A stretch of DNA of 64,000 bases from NCBI GenBank assembly GCA_963989245.1, contig OZ022341.1:60290031-60354030 (forward strand), in the 5' to 3' direction. This document shows positions 48,523 through 62,107 of this stretch, one piece after another. Within the stretch, counting starts at the first letter, position 1, and each line of letters opens with the position of its first letter. The DNA comes from Nansenia antarctica (lineage: Eukaryota; Chordata; Actinopteri; Argentiniformes; Microstomatidae). The translations under genes were made by a program, and so were the position numbers. Below the pieces are notes generated by a model that was given only the letters and a program-made list of their open reading frames with translations, was not told the DNA's origin and ran no database searches.

Positions 48523-50339
48523 GGTCTATGACATCACAGCATGTCTGTGTGAGAGGGAGTCTAGACTAGACAGATAGAATGTTCTGGTCTATGACATCAC
48601 AGCATGTCTGTTTGAGAGGGAGTCTAGACTAGACAGATAGAATGTTCTGGTCTATGACATCACAGCATGTCTGTGTGAGAGGGATTCTAGACTAGACAGA
48701 TAGAATGTTCTGGTCTATGACATCACAGCATGTCTGTGTGAGAGGGAGTCTAGACTAGACAGATAGAATGTTCTGATCTATGACATCACAGCATGTCTGT
48801 GTGAGAGGGAGTCTAGACTAGACAGATAGAATGTTCTGGTCTATGACATCACAGCATGTCTGTGTGAGAGGGAGTCTAGACTAGACAGATAGAATGTTCT
48901 GGTCTATGACATCACAGCATGTCTGTGTGAGAGGGAGTCTAGACTAGACAGATAGAATGTTCTGGTCTATGACATCACAGCATGTATGTGTGAGAGGGAG
49001 TCTAGACTAGACAGATAGAATGTTCTGGTCTATGACATCACAGCATGTCTGTGTGAGAGGGAGTCTAGACTAGACAGATAGAATGTTCTGGTCTATGACA
49101 TCACAGCATGTCTGTGTGAGAGGGAGTCTAGACTAGACAGATAGAATGTTCTGGTCTATGACATCACAGCATGTCTGTGTGAGAGGGAGTCTAGACTAGA
49201 CAGATAGAATGTTCTGGTCTATGACATCACAGCATGTCTGTGTGAGAGGGAGTCTAGACTAGACAGATAGAATGTTCTGGTCTATGACATCACAGCATGT
49301 CTGTGTGAGAGGGAGTCTAGACTAGACAGATAGAATGTTCTGGTCTATGACATCACAGCATGTCTGTGTGAGAGGGAGTCTAGACTAGACAGATAGAATG
49401 TTCTGTGTGTGAGAGGGAGTCTAGACTAGACAGATAGAATGTTCTGTGTGTGAGAGGGAGTCTAGACTAGACAGATAGAATGTTCTGGTGTGAGAGGGAG
49501 TCTAGACTAGACAGATAGAATGTTCTGGTCTATGACATCACAGCATGTCTGTGTGAGAGGGAGTCTAGACTAGACAGATAGAATGTTCTGGTCTATGACA
49601 TCACAGCATGTCTGTGTGAGAGGGAGTCTAAACTAGACAGATAGAATGTTCTGGTCTATGACATCACAGCATGTCTGTGTGAGAGGGAGTCTAGACTAGA
49701 CAGATAGAATGTTCTGTGTGAGAGAGGGAGTCTAGACTAGACAGATAGAATGTTCTGTGTGTGAGAGGGAGTCTAGCCTAGACAGATAGAATGTTCTGTG
49801 TGTGAGAGGGAGTCTAGACTAGACAGATAGAATGTTCTGGTCTATGACATCACAGCATGTCTGTGTGAGAGGGAGTCTAGACTAGACAGATAGAATGTTC
49901 TGTGTGAGAGAGGGAGTCTAGACTAGACAGATAGAATGTTCTGTGTGTGAGAGGGAGTCTAGCCTAGACAGATAGAATGTTCTGTGTGTGAGAGGGAGTC
50001 TAGACTAGACAGATAGAATGTTCTGGTCTATGACATCACAGCATGGCTGTGTGAGAGGGAGTCTAGACTAGACAGATAGAATGTTCTGGTCTATGACATC
50101 ACAGCATGTCTGTGTGAGAGGGAGTCTAGACTAGACAGATAGAATGTTCTGGTCTATGACATCACAGCATGTCTGTGTAAAAGGGAGTCTAGACTAGACA
50201 GATAGAATGTTCTGGTCTATGACATCACAGCATGTCTGTGTGAGAGGGAGTCTAGACTAGACAGATAGAATGTTCTGGTCTATGACATCACAGCATGTCT
50301 GTGTGAGAGGGAGTCTAGACTAGACAGATAGAATGTTCT

Positions 50340-50434
50340 GGTCTATGACATCACAGCATGTCTGTGTGAGAGGGAGTCGACATCACAGCATGTCTGTGTG
50401 AGAGGGAGTCTAGACTAGACAGATAGAATGTTCT
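50340..50434 (+). repeat. L-L pair with the 31-bp deletion (second)
   Basis: Same joint, 1912 bp after the first. Confidence 0.9.
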
Positions 50435-51854
50435 GGTCTATGACATCACAGCATGTCTGTGTGAGAGGGAGTCTAGACTAGACAGATAGAATGTTCTGGT
50501 CTATGACATCACAGCATGTCTGTTTGAGAGGGAGTCTAGACTAGACAGATAGAATGTTCTGGTCTATGACATCACAGCATGTCTGTGTGAGAGGGATTCT
50601 AGACTAGACAGATAGAATGTTCTGGTCTATGACATCACAGCATGTCTGTGTGAGAGGGAGTCTAGACTAGACAGATAGAATGTTCTGGTCTATGACATCA
50701 CAGCATGTCTGTGTGAGAGGGAGTCTAGACTAGACAGATAGAATGTTCTGATCTATGACATCACAGCATGTCTGTGTGAGAGGGAGTCTAGACTAGACAG
50801 ATAGAATGTTCTGGTCTATGACATCACAGCATGTCTGTGTGAGAGGGAGTCTAGACTAGACAGATAGAATGTTCTGGTCTATGACATCACAGCATGTCTG
50901 TGTGAGAGGGAGTCTAGACTAGACAGATAGAATGTTCTGGTCTATGACATCACAGCATGTCTGTGTGAGAGGGAGTCTAGACTAGACAGATAGAATGTTC
51001 TGGTCTATGACATCACAGCATGTCTGTGTGAGAGGGAGTCTAGACTAGACAGATAGAATGTTCTGGTCTATGACATCACAGCATGTCTGTGTGAGAGGGA
51101 GTCTAGACTAGACAGATAGAATGTTCTGGTCTATGACATCACAGCATGTCTGTGTGAGAGGGAGTCTAGACTAGACAGATAGAATGTTCTGGTCTATGAC
51201 ATCACAGCATGTCTGTGTGAGAGGGAGTCTAGACTAGACAGATAGAATGTTCTGGTCTATGACATCACAGCATGTCTGTGTGAGAGGGAGTCTAGACTAG
51301 ACAGATAGAATGTTCTGTGTGTGAGAGGGAGTCTAGACTAGACAGATAGAATGTTCTGTGTGTGAGAGGGAGTCTAGACTAGACAGATAGAATGTTCTGG
51401 TGTGAGAGGGAGTCTAGACTAGACAGATAGAATGTTCTGGTCTATGACATCACAGCATGTCTGTGTGAGAGGGAGTCTAGACTAGACAGATAGAATGTTC
51501 TGGTCTATGACATCACAGCATGTCTGTGTGAGAGGGAGTCTAAACTAGACAGATAGAATGTTCTGGTCTATGACATCACAGCATGTCTGTGTGAGAGGGA
51601 GTCTAGACTAGACAGATAGAATGTTCTGTGTGAGAGAGGGAGTCTAGACTAGACAGATAGAATGTTCTGTGTGTGAGAGGGAGTCTAGCCTAGACAGATA
51701 GAATGTTCTGTGTGTGAGAGGGAGTCTAGACTAGACAGATAGAATGTTCTGGTCTATGACATCACAGCATGTCTGTGTGAGAGGGAGTCTAGACTAGACA
51801 GATAGAATGTTCTGTGTGAGAGAGGGAGTCTAGACTAGACAGATAGAATGTTCT

Positions 51855-51899
51855 GTGTGTGAGAGGGAGTCTAGCCTAGACAGATAGATAGAATGTTCT
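51855..51899 (+). repeat. 45-bp T unit with GATA insertion (third)
   Basis: Same 4-bp gain; the next T begins with the private GTGCGTGAG. The equivalent cassette 1.9 kb upstream (T near 49943) lacks the insertion. Confidence 0.9.
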
Positions 51900-52643
51900 G
51901 TGCGTGAGAGGGAGTCTAGACTAGACAGATAGAATGTTCTGGTCTATGACATCACAGCATGTCTGTGTGAGAGGGAGTCTAGACTAGACAGATAGAATGT
52001 TCTGGTCTATGACATCACAGCATGTCTGTGTGAGAGGGAGTCTAGACTAGACAGATAGAATGTTCTGGTCTATGACATCACAGCATGTCTGTGTGAAAGG
52101 GAGTCTAGACTAGACAGATAGAATGTTCTGTGTGTGAGAGGGAGTCTAGACTAGACAGATAGAATGTTCTGTGTGTGAGAGGGAGTCTAGACTAGACAGA
52201 TAGAATGTTCTGGTGTGAGAGGGAGTCTAGACTAGACAGATAGAATGTTCTGGTGTGAGAGGGAGTCTAGACTAGACAGATAGAATGTTCTGGTGTGAGA
52301 GGGAGTCTAGACTAGACAGATAGAATGTTCTGGTCTATGACATCACAGCATGTCTGTGTGAGAGGGAGTCTAGACTAGACAGATAGAATGTTCTGGTCTA
52401 TGACATCGCAGCATGTCTGTGTGAGAGGGTGTCTAGACTAGACAGATAGAATGTTCTGGTCTATGACATCACAGCATGTCTGTGTGAGAGGGAGTCTAGA
52501 CTAGACAGATAGAATGTTCTGTGTGAGAGAGGGAGTCTAGACTAGACAGATAGAATGTTCTGTGTGTGAGAGGGAGTCAAGCCTAGACAGATAGAATGTT
52601 CTGTGTGTGAGAGGGAGTCTAGACTAGACAGATAGAATGTTCT

Positions 52644-55132
52644 GGTCTATGACATCACAGCATGTCTGTGTGAGAGGGAGTCTAGACTAGACAGATAGAA
52701 TGTTCTGGTCTATGACATCATAGCATGTCTGTGTGAGAGGGAGTCTAGACTAGACAGATAGAATGTTCTGGTCTATGACATCACAGCATGTCTGTGTGAG
52801 AGGGAGTCTAGACTAGACAGATAGAATGTTCTGGTCTATGACATCACAGCATGTCTGTGTGAGAGGGAGTCTAGACTAGACAGATAGAATGTTCTGGTCT
52901 ATGACATCACAGCATGTCTGTGTGAGAGGGAGTCTAGACTAGACAGATAGAATGTTCTGGTCTATGACATCACAGCATGTCTGTGTGAGAGGGATTCTAG
53001 ACTAGACAGATAGAATGTTCTGGTCTATGACATCACAGCATGTCTGTGTGAGAGGGAGTCTAGACTAGACAGATAGAATGTTCTGGTCTATGACATCACA
53101 GCATGTCTGTGTGAGAGGGAGTCTAGACTAGACAGATAGAATGTTCTGATCTATGACATCACAGCATGTCTGTGTGAGAGGGAGTCTAGACTAGACAGAT
53201 AGAATGTTCTGGTCTATGACATCACAGCATGTCTGTGTGAGAGGGAGTCTAGACTAGACAGATAGAATGTTCTGGTCTATGACATCACAGCATGTCTGTG
53301 TGAGAGGGAGTCTAGACTAGACAGATAGAATGTTCTGGTCTATGACATCACAGCATGTCTGTGTGAGAGGGAGTCTAGACTAGACAGATAGAATGTTCTG
53401 GTCTATGACATCACAGCATGTCTGTGTGAGAGGGAGTCTAGACTAGACAGATAGAATGTTCTGGTCTATGACATCACAGCATGTCTGTGTGAGAGGGATT
53501 CTAGACTAGACAGATAGAATGTTCTGGTCTATGACATCACAGCATGTCTGTGTGAGAGGGAGTCTAGACTAGACAGATAGAATGTTCTGGTCTATGACAT
53601 CACAGCATGTCTGTGTGAGAGGGAGTCTAGACTAGACAGATAGAATGTTCTGATCTATGACATCACAGCATGTCTGTGTGAGAGGGAGTCTAGACTAGAC
53701 AGATAGAATGTTCTGGTCTATGACATCACAGCATGTCTGTGTGAGAGGGAGTCTAGACTAGACAGATAGAATGTTCTGGTCTATGACATCACAGCATGTC
53801 TGTGTGAGAGGGAGTCTAGACTAGACAGATAGAATGTTCTGGTCTATGACATCACAGCATGTATGTGTGAGAGGGAGTCTAGACTAGACAGATAGAATGT
53901 TCTGGTCTATGACATCACAGCATGTCTGTGTGAGAGGGAGTCTAGACTAGACAGATAGAATGTTCTGGTCTATGACATCACAGCATGTCTGTGTGAGAGG
54001 GAGTCTAGACTAGACAGATAGAATGTTCTGGTCTATGACATCACAGCATGTCTGTGTGAGAGGGAGTCTAGACTAGACAGATAGAATGTTCTGGTCTATG
54101 ACATCACAGCATGTCTGTGTGAGAGGGAGTCTAGACTAGACAGATAGAATGTTCTGGTCTATGACATCACAGCATGTCTGTGTGAGAGGGAGTCGACATC
54201 ACAGCATGTCTGTGTGAGAGGGAGTCTAGACTAGACAGATAGAATGTTCTGGTCTATGACATCACAGCATGTCTGTGTGAGAGGGAGTCTAGACTAGACA
54301 GATAGAATGTTCTGGTCTATGACATCACAGCATGTCTGTTTGAGAGGGAGTCTAGACTAGACAGATAGAATGTTCTGGTCTATGACATCACAGCATGTCT
54401 GTGTGAGAGGGATTCTAGACTAGACAGATAGAATGTTCTGGTCTATGACATCACAGCATGTCTGTGTGAGAGGGAGTCTAGACTAGACAGATAGAATGTT
54501 CTGATCTATGACATCACAGCATGTCTGTGTGAGAGGGAGTCTAGACTAGACAGATAGAATGTTCTGGTCTATGACATCACAGCATGTCTGTGTGAGAGGG
54601 AGTCTAGACTAGACAGATAGAATGTTCTGGTCTATGACATCACAGCATGTCTGTGTGAGAGGGAGTCTAGACTAGACAGATAGAATGTTCTGGTCTATGA
54701 CATCACAGCATGTATGTGTGAGAGGGAGTCTAGACTAGACAGATAGAATGTTCTGGTCTATGACATCACAGCATGTCTGTGTGAGAGGGAGTCTAGACTA
54801 GACAGATAGAATGTTCTGGTCTATGACATCACAGCATGTCTGTGTGAGAGGGAGTCTAGACTAGACAGATAGAATGTTCTGGTCTATGACATCACAGCAT
54901 GTCTGTGTGAGAGGGAGTCTAGACTAGACAGATAGAATGTTCTGGTCTATGACATCACAGCATGTCTGTGTGAGAGGGAGTCTAGACTAGACAGATAGAA
55001 TGTTCTGGTCTATGACATCACAGCATGTCTGTGTGAGAGGGAGTCTAGACTAGACAGATAGAATGTTCTGGTCTATGACATCACAGCATGTCTGTGTGAG
55101 AGGGAGTCTAGACTAGACAGATAGAATGTTCT
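52644..55132 (+). repeat. Longest L-only run checked (40 units less 31 bp)
   Basis: 2489 bp of L units only, which with the 31-bp deletion at 54193 equals 40 x 63 = 2520. It bridges the junction between the two 5728-bp copies. A similar run of exactly 26 L (1638 bp) lies at 58435-60072. Such runs are longer than any in the left half. Confidence 0.88.
54156..54250 (+). repeat. L-L pair with the 31-bp deletion (third)
   Basis: Same joint, 5728 bp after the first. It lies within an otherwise unbroken L run (52644-55132) equal to 40 units less 31 bp. Confidence 0.9.
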
Positions 55133-56067
55133 GTGTGTGAGAGGGAGTCTAGACTAGACAGATAGAATGTTCTGTGTGTGAGAGGGAGTCTAGACTAGAC
55201 AGATAGAATGTTCTGGTGTGAGAGGGAGTCTAGACTAGACAGATAGAATGTTCTGGTCTATGACATCACAGCATGTCTGTGTGAGAGGGAGTCTAGACTA
55301 GACAGATAGAATGTTCTGGTCTATGACATCACAGCATGTCTGTGTGAGAGGGAGTCTAAACTAGACAGATAGAATGTTCTGGTCTATGACATCACAGCAT
55401 GTCTGTGTGAGAGGGAGTCTAGACTAGACAGATAGAATGTTCTGTGTGAGAGAGGGAGTCTAGACTAGACAGATAGAATGTTCTGTGTGTGAGAGGGAGT
55501 CTAGCCTAGACAGATAGAATGTTCTGTGTGTGAGAGGGAGTCTAGACTAGACAGATAGAATGTTCTGGTCTATGACATCACAGCATGTCTGTGTGAGAGG
55601 GAGTCTAGACTAGACAGATAGAATGTTCTGTGTGAGAGAGGGAGTCTAGACTAGACAGATAGAATGTTCTGTGTGTGAGAGGGAGTCTAGCCTAGACAGA
55701 TAGAATGTTCTGTGTGTGAGAGGGAGTCTAGACTAGACAGATAGAATGTTCTGGTCTATGACATCACAGCATGGCTGTGTGAGAGGGAGTCTAGACTAGA
55801 CAGATAGAATGTTCTGGTCTATGACATCACAGCATGTCTGTGTGAGAGGGAGTCTAGACTAGACAGATAGAATGTTCTGGTCTATGACATCACAGCATGT
55901 CTGTGTGAAAGGGAGTCTAGACTAGACAGATAGAATGTTCTGGTCTATGACATCACAGCATGTCTGTGTGAGAGGGAGTCTAGACTAGACAGATAGAATG
56001 TTCTGGTCTATGACATCACAGCATGTCTGTGTGAGAGGGAGTCTAGACTAGACAGATAGAATGTTCT

Positions 56068-56162
56068 GGTCTATGACATCACAGCATGTCTGTGTGAGAG
56101 GGAGTCGACATCACAGCATGTCTGTGTGAGAGGGAGTCTAGACTAGACAGATAGAATGTTCT
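56068..56162 (+). repeat. L-L pair with the 31-bp deletion (fourth)
   Basis: Same joint, 5728 bp after the second. Confidence 0.9.
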
Positions 56163-57645
56163 GGTCTATGACATCACAGCATGTCTGTGTGAGAGGGAGT
56201 CTAGACTAGACAGATAGAATGTTCTGGTCTATGACATCACAGCATGTCTGTTTGAGAGGGAGTCTAGACTAGACAGATAGAATGTTCTGGTCTATGACAT
56301 CACAGCATGTCTGTGTGAGAGGGATTCTAGACTAGACAGATAGAATGTTCTGGTCTATGACATCACAGCATGTCTGTGTGAGAGGGAGTCTAGACTAGAC
56401 AGATAGAATGTTCTGGTCTATGACATCACAGCATGTCTGTGTGAGAGGGAGTCTAGACTAGACAGATAGAATGTTCTGATCTATGACATCACAGCATGTC
56501 TGTGTGAGAGGGAGTCTAGACTAGACAGATAGAATGTTCTGGTCTATGACATCACAGCATGTCTGTGTGAGAGGGAGTCTAGACTAGACAGATAGAATGT
56601 TCTGGTCTATGACATCACAGCATGTCTGTGTGAGAGGGAGTCTAGACTAGACAGATAGAATGTTCTGGTCTATGACATCACAGCATGTATGTGTGAGAGG
56701 GAGTCTAGACTAGACAGATAGAATGTTCTGGTCTATGACATCACAGCATGTCTGTGTGAGAGGGAGTCTAGACTAGACAGATAGAATGTTCTGGTCTATG
56801 ACATCACAGCATGTCTGTGTGAGAGGGAGTCTAGACTAGACAGATAGAATGTTCTGGTCTATGACATCACAGCATGTCTGTGTGAGAGGGAGTCTAGACT
56901 AGACAGATAGAATGTTCTGGTCTATGACATCACAGCATGTCTGTGTGAGAGGGAGTCTAGACTAGACAGATAGAATGTTCTGGTCTATGACATCACAGCA
57001 TGTCTGTGTGAGAGGGAGTCTAGACTAGACAGATAGAATGTTCTGGTCTATGACATCACAGCATGTCTGTGTGAGAGGGAGTCTAGACTAGACAGATAGA
57101 ATGTTCTGTGTGTGAGAGGGAGTCTAGACTAGACAGATAGAATGTTCTGTGTGTGAGAGGGAGTCTAGACTAGACAGATAGAATGTTCTGGTGTGAGAGG
57201 GAGTCTAGACTAGACAGATAGAATGTTCTGGTCTATGACATCACAGCATGTCTGTGTGAGAGGGAGTCTAGACTAGACAGATAGAATGTTCTGGTCTATG
57301 ACATCACAGCATGTCTGTGTGAGAGGGAGTCTAAACTAGACAGATAGAATGTTCTGGTCTATGACATCACAGCATGTCTGTGTGAGAGGGAGTCTAGACT
57401 AGACAGATAGAATGTTCTGTGTGAGAGAGGGAGTCTAGACTAGACAGATAGAATGTTCTGTGTGTGAGAGGGAGTCTAGCCTAGACAGATAGAATGTTCT
57501 GTGTGTGAGAGGGAGTCTAGACTAGACAGATAGAATGTTCTGGTCTATGACATCACAGCATGTCTGTGTGAGAGGGAGTCTAGACTAGACAGATAGAATG
57601 TTCTGTGTGAGAGAGGGAGTCTAGACTAGACAGATAGAATGTTCT

Positions 57646-57690
57646 GTGTGTGAGAGGGAGTCTAGCCTAGACAGATAGATAGAATGTTCT
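57646..57690 (+). repeat. 45-bp T unit with GATA insertion (fourth)
   Basis: 5791 bp after the third, again followed by GTGCGTGAG. Confidence 0.9.
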
Positions 57691-60610
57691 GTGCGTGAGA
57701 GGGAGTCTAGACTAGACAGATAGAATGTTCTGGTCTATGACATCACAGCATGTCTGTGTGAGAGGGAGTCTAGACTAGACAGATAGAATGTTCTGGTCTA
57801 TGACATCACAGCATGTCTGTGTGAGAGGGAGTCTAGACTAGACAGATAGAATGTTCTGGTCTATGACATCACAGCATGTCTGTGTGAAAGGGAGTCTAGA
57901 CTAGACAGATAGAATGTTCTGTGTGTGAGAGGGAGTCTAGACTAGACAGATAGAATGTTCTGTGTGTGAGAGGGAGTCTAGACTAGACAGATAGAATGTT
58001 CTGGTGTGAGAGGGAGTCTAGACTAGACAGATAGAATGTTCTGGTGTGAGAGGGAGTCTAGACTAGACAGATAGAATGTTCTGGTGTGAGAGGGAGTCTA
58101 GACTAGACAGATAGAATGTTCTGGTCTATGACATCACAGCATGTCTGTGTGAGAGGGAGTCTAGACTAGACAGATAGAATGTTCTGGTCTATGACATCAC
58201 AGCATGTCTGTGTGAGAGGGTGTCTAGACTAGACAGATAGAATGTTCTGGTCTATGACATCACAGCATGTCTGTGTGAGAGGGAGTCTAGACTAGACAGA
58301 TAGAATGTTCTGTGTGAGAGAGGGAGTCTAGACTAGACAGATAGAATGTTCTGTGTGTGAGAGGGAGTCAAGCCTAGACAGATAGAATGTTCTGTGTGTG
58401 AGAGGGAGTCTAGACTAGACAGATAGAATGTTCTGGTCTATGACATCACAGCATGTCTGTGTGAGAGGGAGTCTAGACTAGACAGATAGAATGTTCTGGT
58501 CTATGACATCATAGCATGTCTGTGTGAGAGGGAGTCTAGACTAGACAGATAGAATGTTCTGGTCTATGACATCACAGCATGTCTGTGTGAGAGGGAGTCT
58601 AGACTAGACAGATAGAATGTTCTGGTCTATGACATCACAGCATGTCTGTGTGAGAGGGAGTCTAGACTAGACAGATAGAATGTTCTGGTCTATGACATCA
58701 CAGCATGTCTGTGTGAGAGGGAGTCTAGACTAGACAGATAGAATGTTCTGGTCTATGACATCACAGCATGTCTGTGTGAGAGGGATTCTAGACTAGACAG
58801 ATAGAATGTTCTGGTCTATGACATCACAGCATGTCTGTGTGAGAGGGAGTCTAGACTAGACAGATAGAATGTTCTGGTCTATGACATCACAGCATGTCTG
58901 TGTGAGAGGGAGTCTAGACTAGACAGATAGAATGTTCTGATCTATGACATCACAGCATGTCTGTGTGAGAGGGAGTCTAGACTAGACAGATAGAATGTTC
59001 TGGTCTATGACATCACAGCATGTCTGTGTGAGAGGGAGTCTAGACTAGACAGATAGAATGTTCTGGTCTATGACATCACAGCATGTCTGTGTGAGAGGGA
59101 GTCTAGACTAGACAGATAGAATGTTCTGGTCTATGACATCACAGCATGTCTGTGTGAGAGGGAGTCTAGACTAGACAGATAGAATGTTCTGGTCTATGAC
59201 ATCACAGCATGTCTGTGTGAGAGGGAGTCTAGACTAGACAGATAGAATGTTCTGGTCTATGACATCACAGCATGTCTGTGTGAGAGGGATTCTAGACTAG
59301 ACAGATAGAATGTTCTGGTCTATGACATCACAGCATGTCTGTGTGAGAGGGAGTCTAGACTAGACAGATAGAATGTTCTGGTCTATGACATCACAGCATG
59401 TCTGTGTGAGAGGGAGTCTAGACTAGACAGATAGAATGTTCTGATCTATGACATCACAGCATGTCTGTGTGAGAGGGAGTCTAGACTAGACAGATAGAAT
59501 GTTCTGGTCTATGACATCACAGCATGTCTGTGTGAGAGGGAGTCTAGACTAGACAGATAGAATGTTCTGGTCTATGACATCACAGCATGTCTGTGTGAGA
59601 GGGAGTCTAGACTAGACAGATAGAATGTTCTGGTCTATGACATCACAGCATGTATGTGTGAGAGGGAGTCTAGACTAGACAGATAGAATGTTCTGGTCTA
59701 TGACATCACAGCATGTCTGTGTGAGAGGGAGTCTAGACTAGACAGATAGAATGTTCTGGTCTATGACATCACAGCATGTCTGTGTGAGAGGGAGTCTAGA
59801 CTAGACAGATAGAATGTTCTGGTCTATGACATCACAGCATGTCTGTGTGAGAGGGAGTCTAGACTAGACAGATAGAATGTTCTGGTCTATGACATCACAG
59901 CATGTCTGTGTGAGAGGGAGTCTAGACTAGACAGATAGAATGTTCTGGTCTATGACATCACAGCATGTCTGTGTGAGAGGGAGTCTAGACTAGACAGATA
60001 GAATGTTCTGGTCTATGACATCACAGCATGTCTGTGTGAGAGGGAGTCTAGACTAGACAGATAGAATGTTCTGTGTGTGAGAGGGAGTCTAGACTAGACA
60101 GATAGAATGTTCTGTGTGTGAGAGGGAGTCTAGACTAGACAGATAGAATGTTCTGGTGTGAGAGGGAGTCTAGACTAGACAGATAGAATGTTCTGGTCTA
60201 TGACATCACAGCATGTCTGTGTGAGAGGGAGTCTAGACTAGACAGATAGAATGTTCTGGTCTATGACATCACAGCATGTCTGTGTGAGAGGGAGTCTAAA
60301 CTAGACAGATAGAATGTTCTGGTCTATGACATCACAGCATGTCTGTGTGAGAGGGAGTCTAGACTAGACAGATAGAATGTTCTGTGTGAGAGAGGGAGTC
60401 TAGACTAGACAGATAGAATGTTCTGTGTGTGAGAGGGAGTCTAGCCTAGACAGATAGAATGTTCTGTGTGTGAGAGGGAGTCTAGACTAGACAGATAGAA
60501 TGTTCTGGTCTATGACATCACAGCATGTCTGTGTGAGAGGGAGTCTAGACTAGACAGATAGAATGTTCTGTGTGAGAGAGGGAGTCTAGACTAGACAGAT
60601 AGAATGTTCT

Positions 60611-60655
60611 GTGTGTGAGAGGGAGTCTAGCCTAGACAGATAGATAGAATGTTCT
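60611..60655 (+). repeat. 45-bp T unit with GATA insertion (fifth)
   Basis: Same unit, but followed by an ordinary GTGTGTGAG T, as in the first two copies, so it belongs to the older lineage rather than to the 5728-bp block. Confidence 0.88.
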
Positions 60656-60696
60656 GTGTGTGAGAGGGAGTCTAGACTAGACAGATAGAATGTTCT

Positions 60697-62107
60697 GGTC
60701 TATGACATCACAGCATGTCTGTGTGAGAGGGAGTCTAGACTAGACAGATAGAATGTTCTGGTCTATGACATCACAGCATGTCTGTGTGAGAGGGAGTCTA
60801 GACTAGACAGATAGAATGTTCTGGTGTGAGAGGGAGTCTAGACTAGACAGATAGAATGTTCTGGTGTGAGAGGGAGTCTAGATTAGACAGATAGAATGTT
60901 CTGGTCTATGACATCACAGCATGTCTGTGTGAGAGGGAGTCTAGACTAGACAGATAGAATGTTCTGGTCTATGACATCACAGCATGTCTGTGTGAGAGGG
61001 AGTCTAGACTAGACAGATAGAATGTTCTGTGTGTGAGAGGGAGTCTAGACTAGACAGATAGAATGTTCTGTGTGTGAGAGGGAGTCTAGACTAGACAGAT
61101 AGAATATTCTGTGTGTGAGAGGGAGTCTAGACTAGACAGATAGAATGTTCTGGTGTGAGAGGGAGTCTAGACTAGACAGATATAATGTTCTGGTGTGAGA
61201 GGGGGTCTAGACTAGACAGATAGAATGTTCTGGTCTATGACATCACAGCATGTCTGTGTGAGAGGGAGTCTAGACTAGACAGATAGAATGTTCTGGTCTA
61301 TGACATCACAGCATGTCTGTGTGAGAGGGAGTCTAGACTAGACAGATAGAATGTTCTGGTCTATGACATCACAGCATGTCTGTGTGAGAGGGATTCTAGA
61401 CTAGACAGATAGAATGTTCTGGTCTATGACATCACAGCATGTCTGTGTGAGAGGGAGTCTAGACAAGACAGATAGAATGTTCTGATCTATGACATCACAG
61501 AATGTCTGTGTGAGAGGGAGTCTAGACTAGACATATAGAATGTTCTGGTCTATGACATCACAGCATGTCTGTGTGAGAGGGAGTCTAGACTAGACAGATA
61601 GAATGTTCTGGTGTGAGAGGGAGTCTAGACTAGACAGATAGAATGTTCTGGTGTGAGAGGGAGTCTAGACTAGACAGATAGAATGTTCTGGTGTGAGAGG
61701 GAGTCTAGACTAGACAGATAGAATGTTCTGGTCTATGACATCACAGCATGTCTGTGTGAGAGGGAGTCTAGACTAGACAGATAGAATGTTCTGGTCTATG
61801 ACATCACAGCATTTCTGTGTGAGAGGGAGTCTAGACAAGACAGATAGAATGTTCTGGTCTATGACATCACAGCATGTCTGTGTGAGAGGGAGTCTAGACT
61901 AGACAGATAGAATGTTCTGGTCTATGACATCACAGCATGTCTGTGTGAGACGGAGTCTAGACTAGACAGATAGAATGTTCTGGTCTATGACATCACAGCA
62001 TGTCTGTGTGAGAGGGAGTCTAGACTAGACAGATAGAATGTTCTGGTCTATGACATAACAGCATGTCTGTGTGAGAGGGAGTCTAGACTAGACAGATAGA
62101 ATGTTCT
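60697..62107 (+). repeat. 1411-bp tandem unit, first copy
   Basis: G at 60823/62234, GATTAGAC at 60881/62292, GAATATTCT at 61101/62512 and GGGGGTCTAG at 61201/62612 are 1411 bp apart. Clear matching runs from the start to about 61357; after that the L units carry different private mutations in the two copies. Confidence 0.85.

Larger units (their letters stand above)
48350..54077 (+). repeat. 5728-bp higher-order unit, first copy (edges approximate)
   Basis: The 31-bp deletion joints 48465/54193 and 50377/56105 and the T-T-G cassette 49405/55133 repeat at 5728 bp; later markers (GATA unit 51855/57646, TCAAGCC 52577/58368, CATAGC 52721/58512, GATCT 53148/58939, GTATGTG 53861/59652) repeat at 5791 = 5728 + 63, one L unit more. 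The left edge lies between 48269, whose GAAAGG is not shared, and 48465. It contains an internal 1912-bp duplication (48131/50043, 48465/50377, 49405/51317). Confidence 0.85.
54078..59868 (+). repeat. 5728-bp higher-order unit, second copy (5791 bp)
   Basis: Same order as the first copy with one additional L between 56105 and 57646. It includes its own internal 1912-bp pair. Matching stops after the GTATGTG L near 59652, where the deletion joint expected at about 59984 is absent. Confidence 0.83.
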
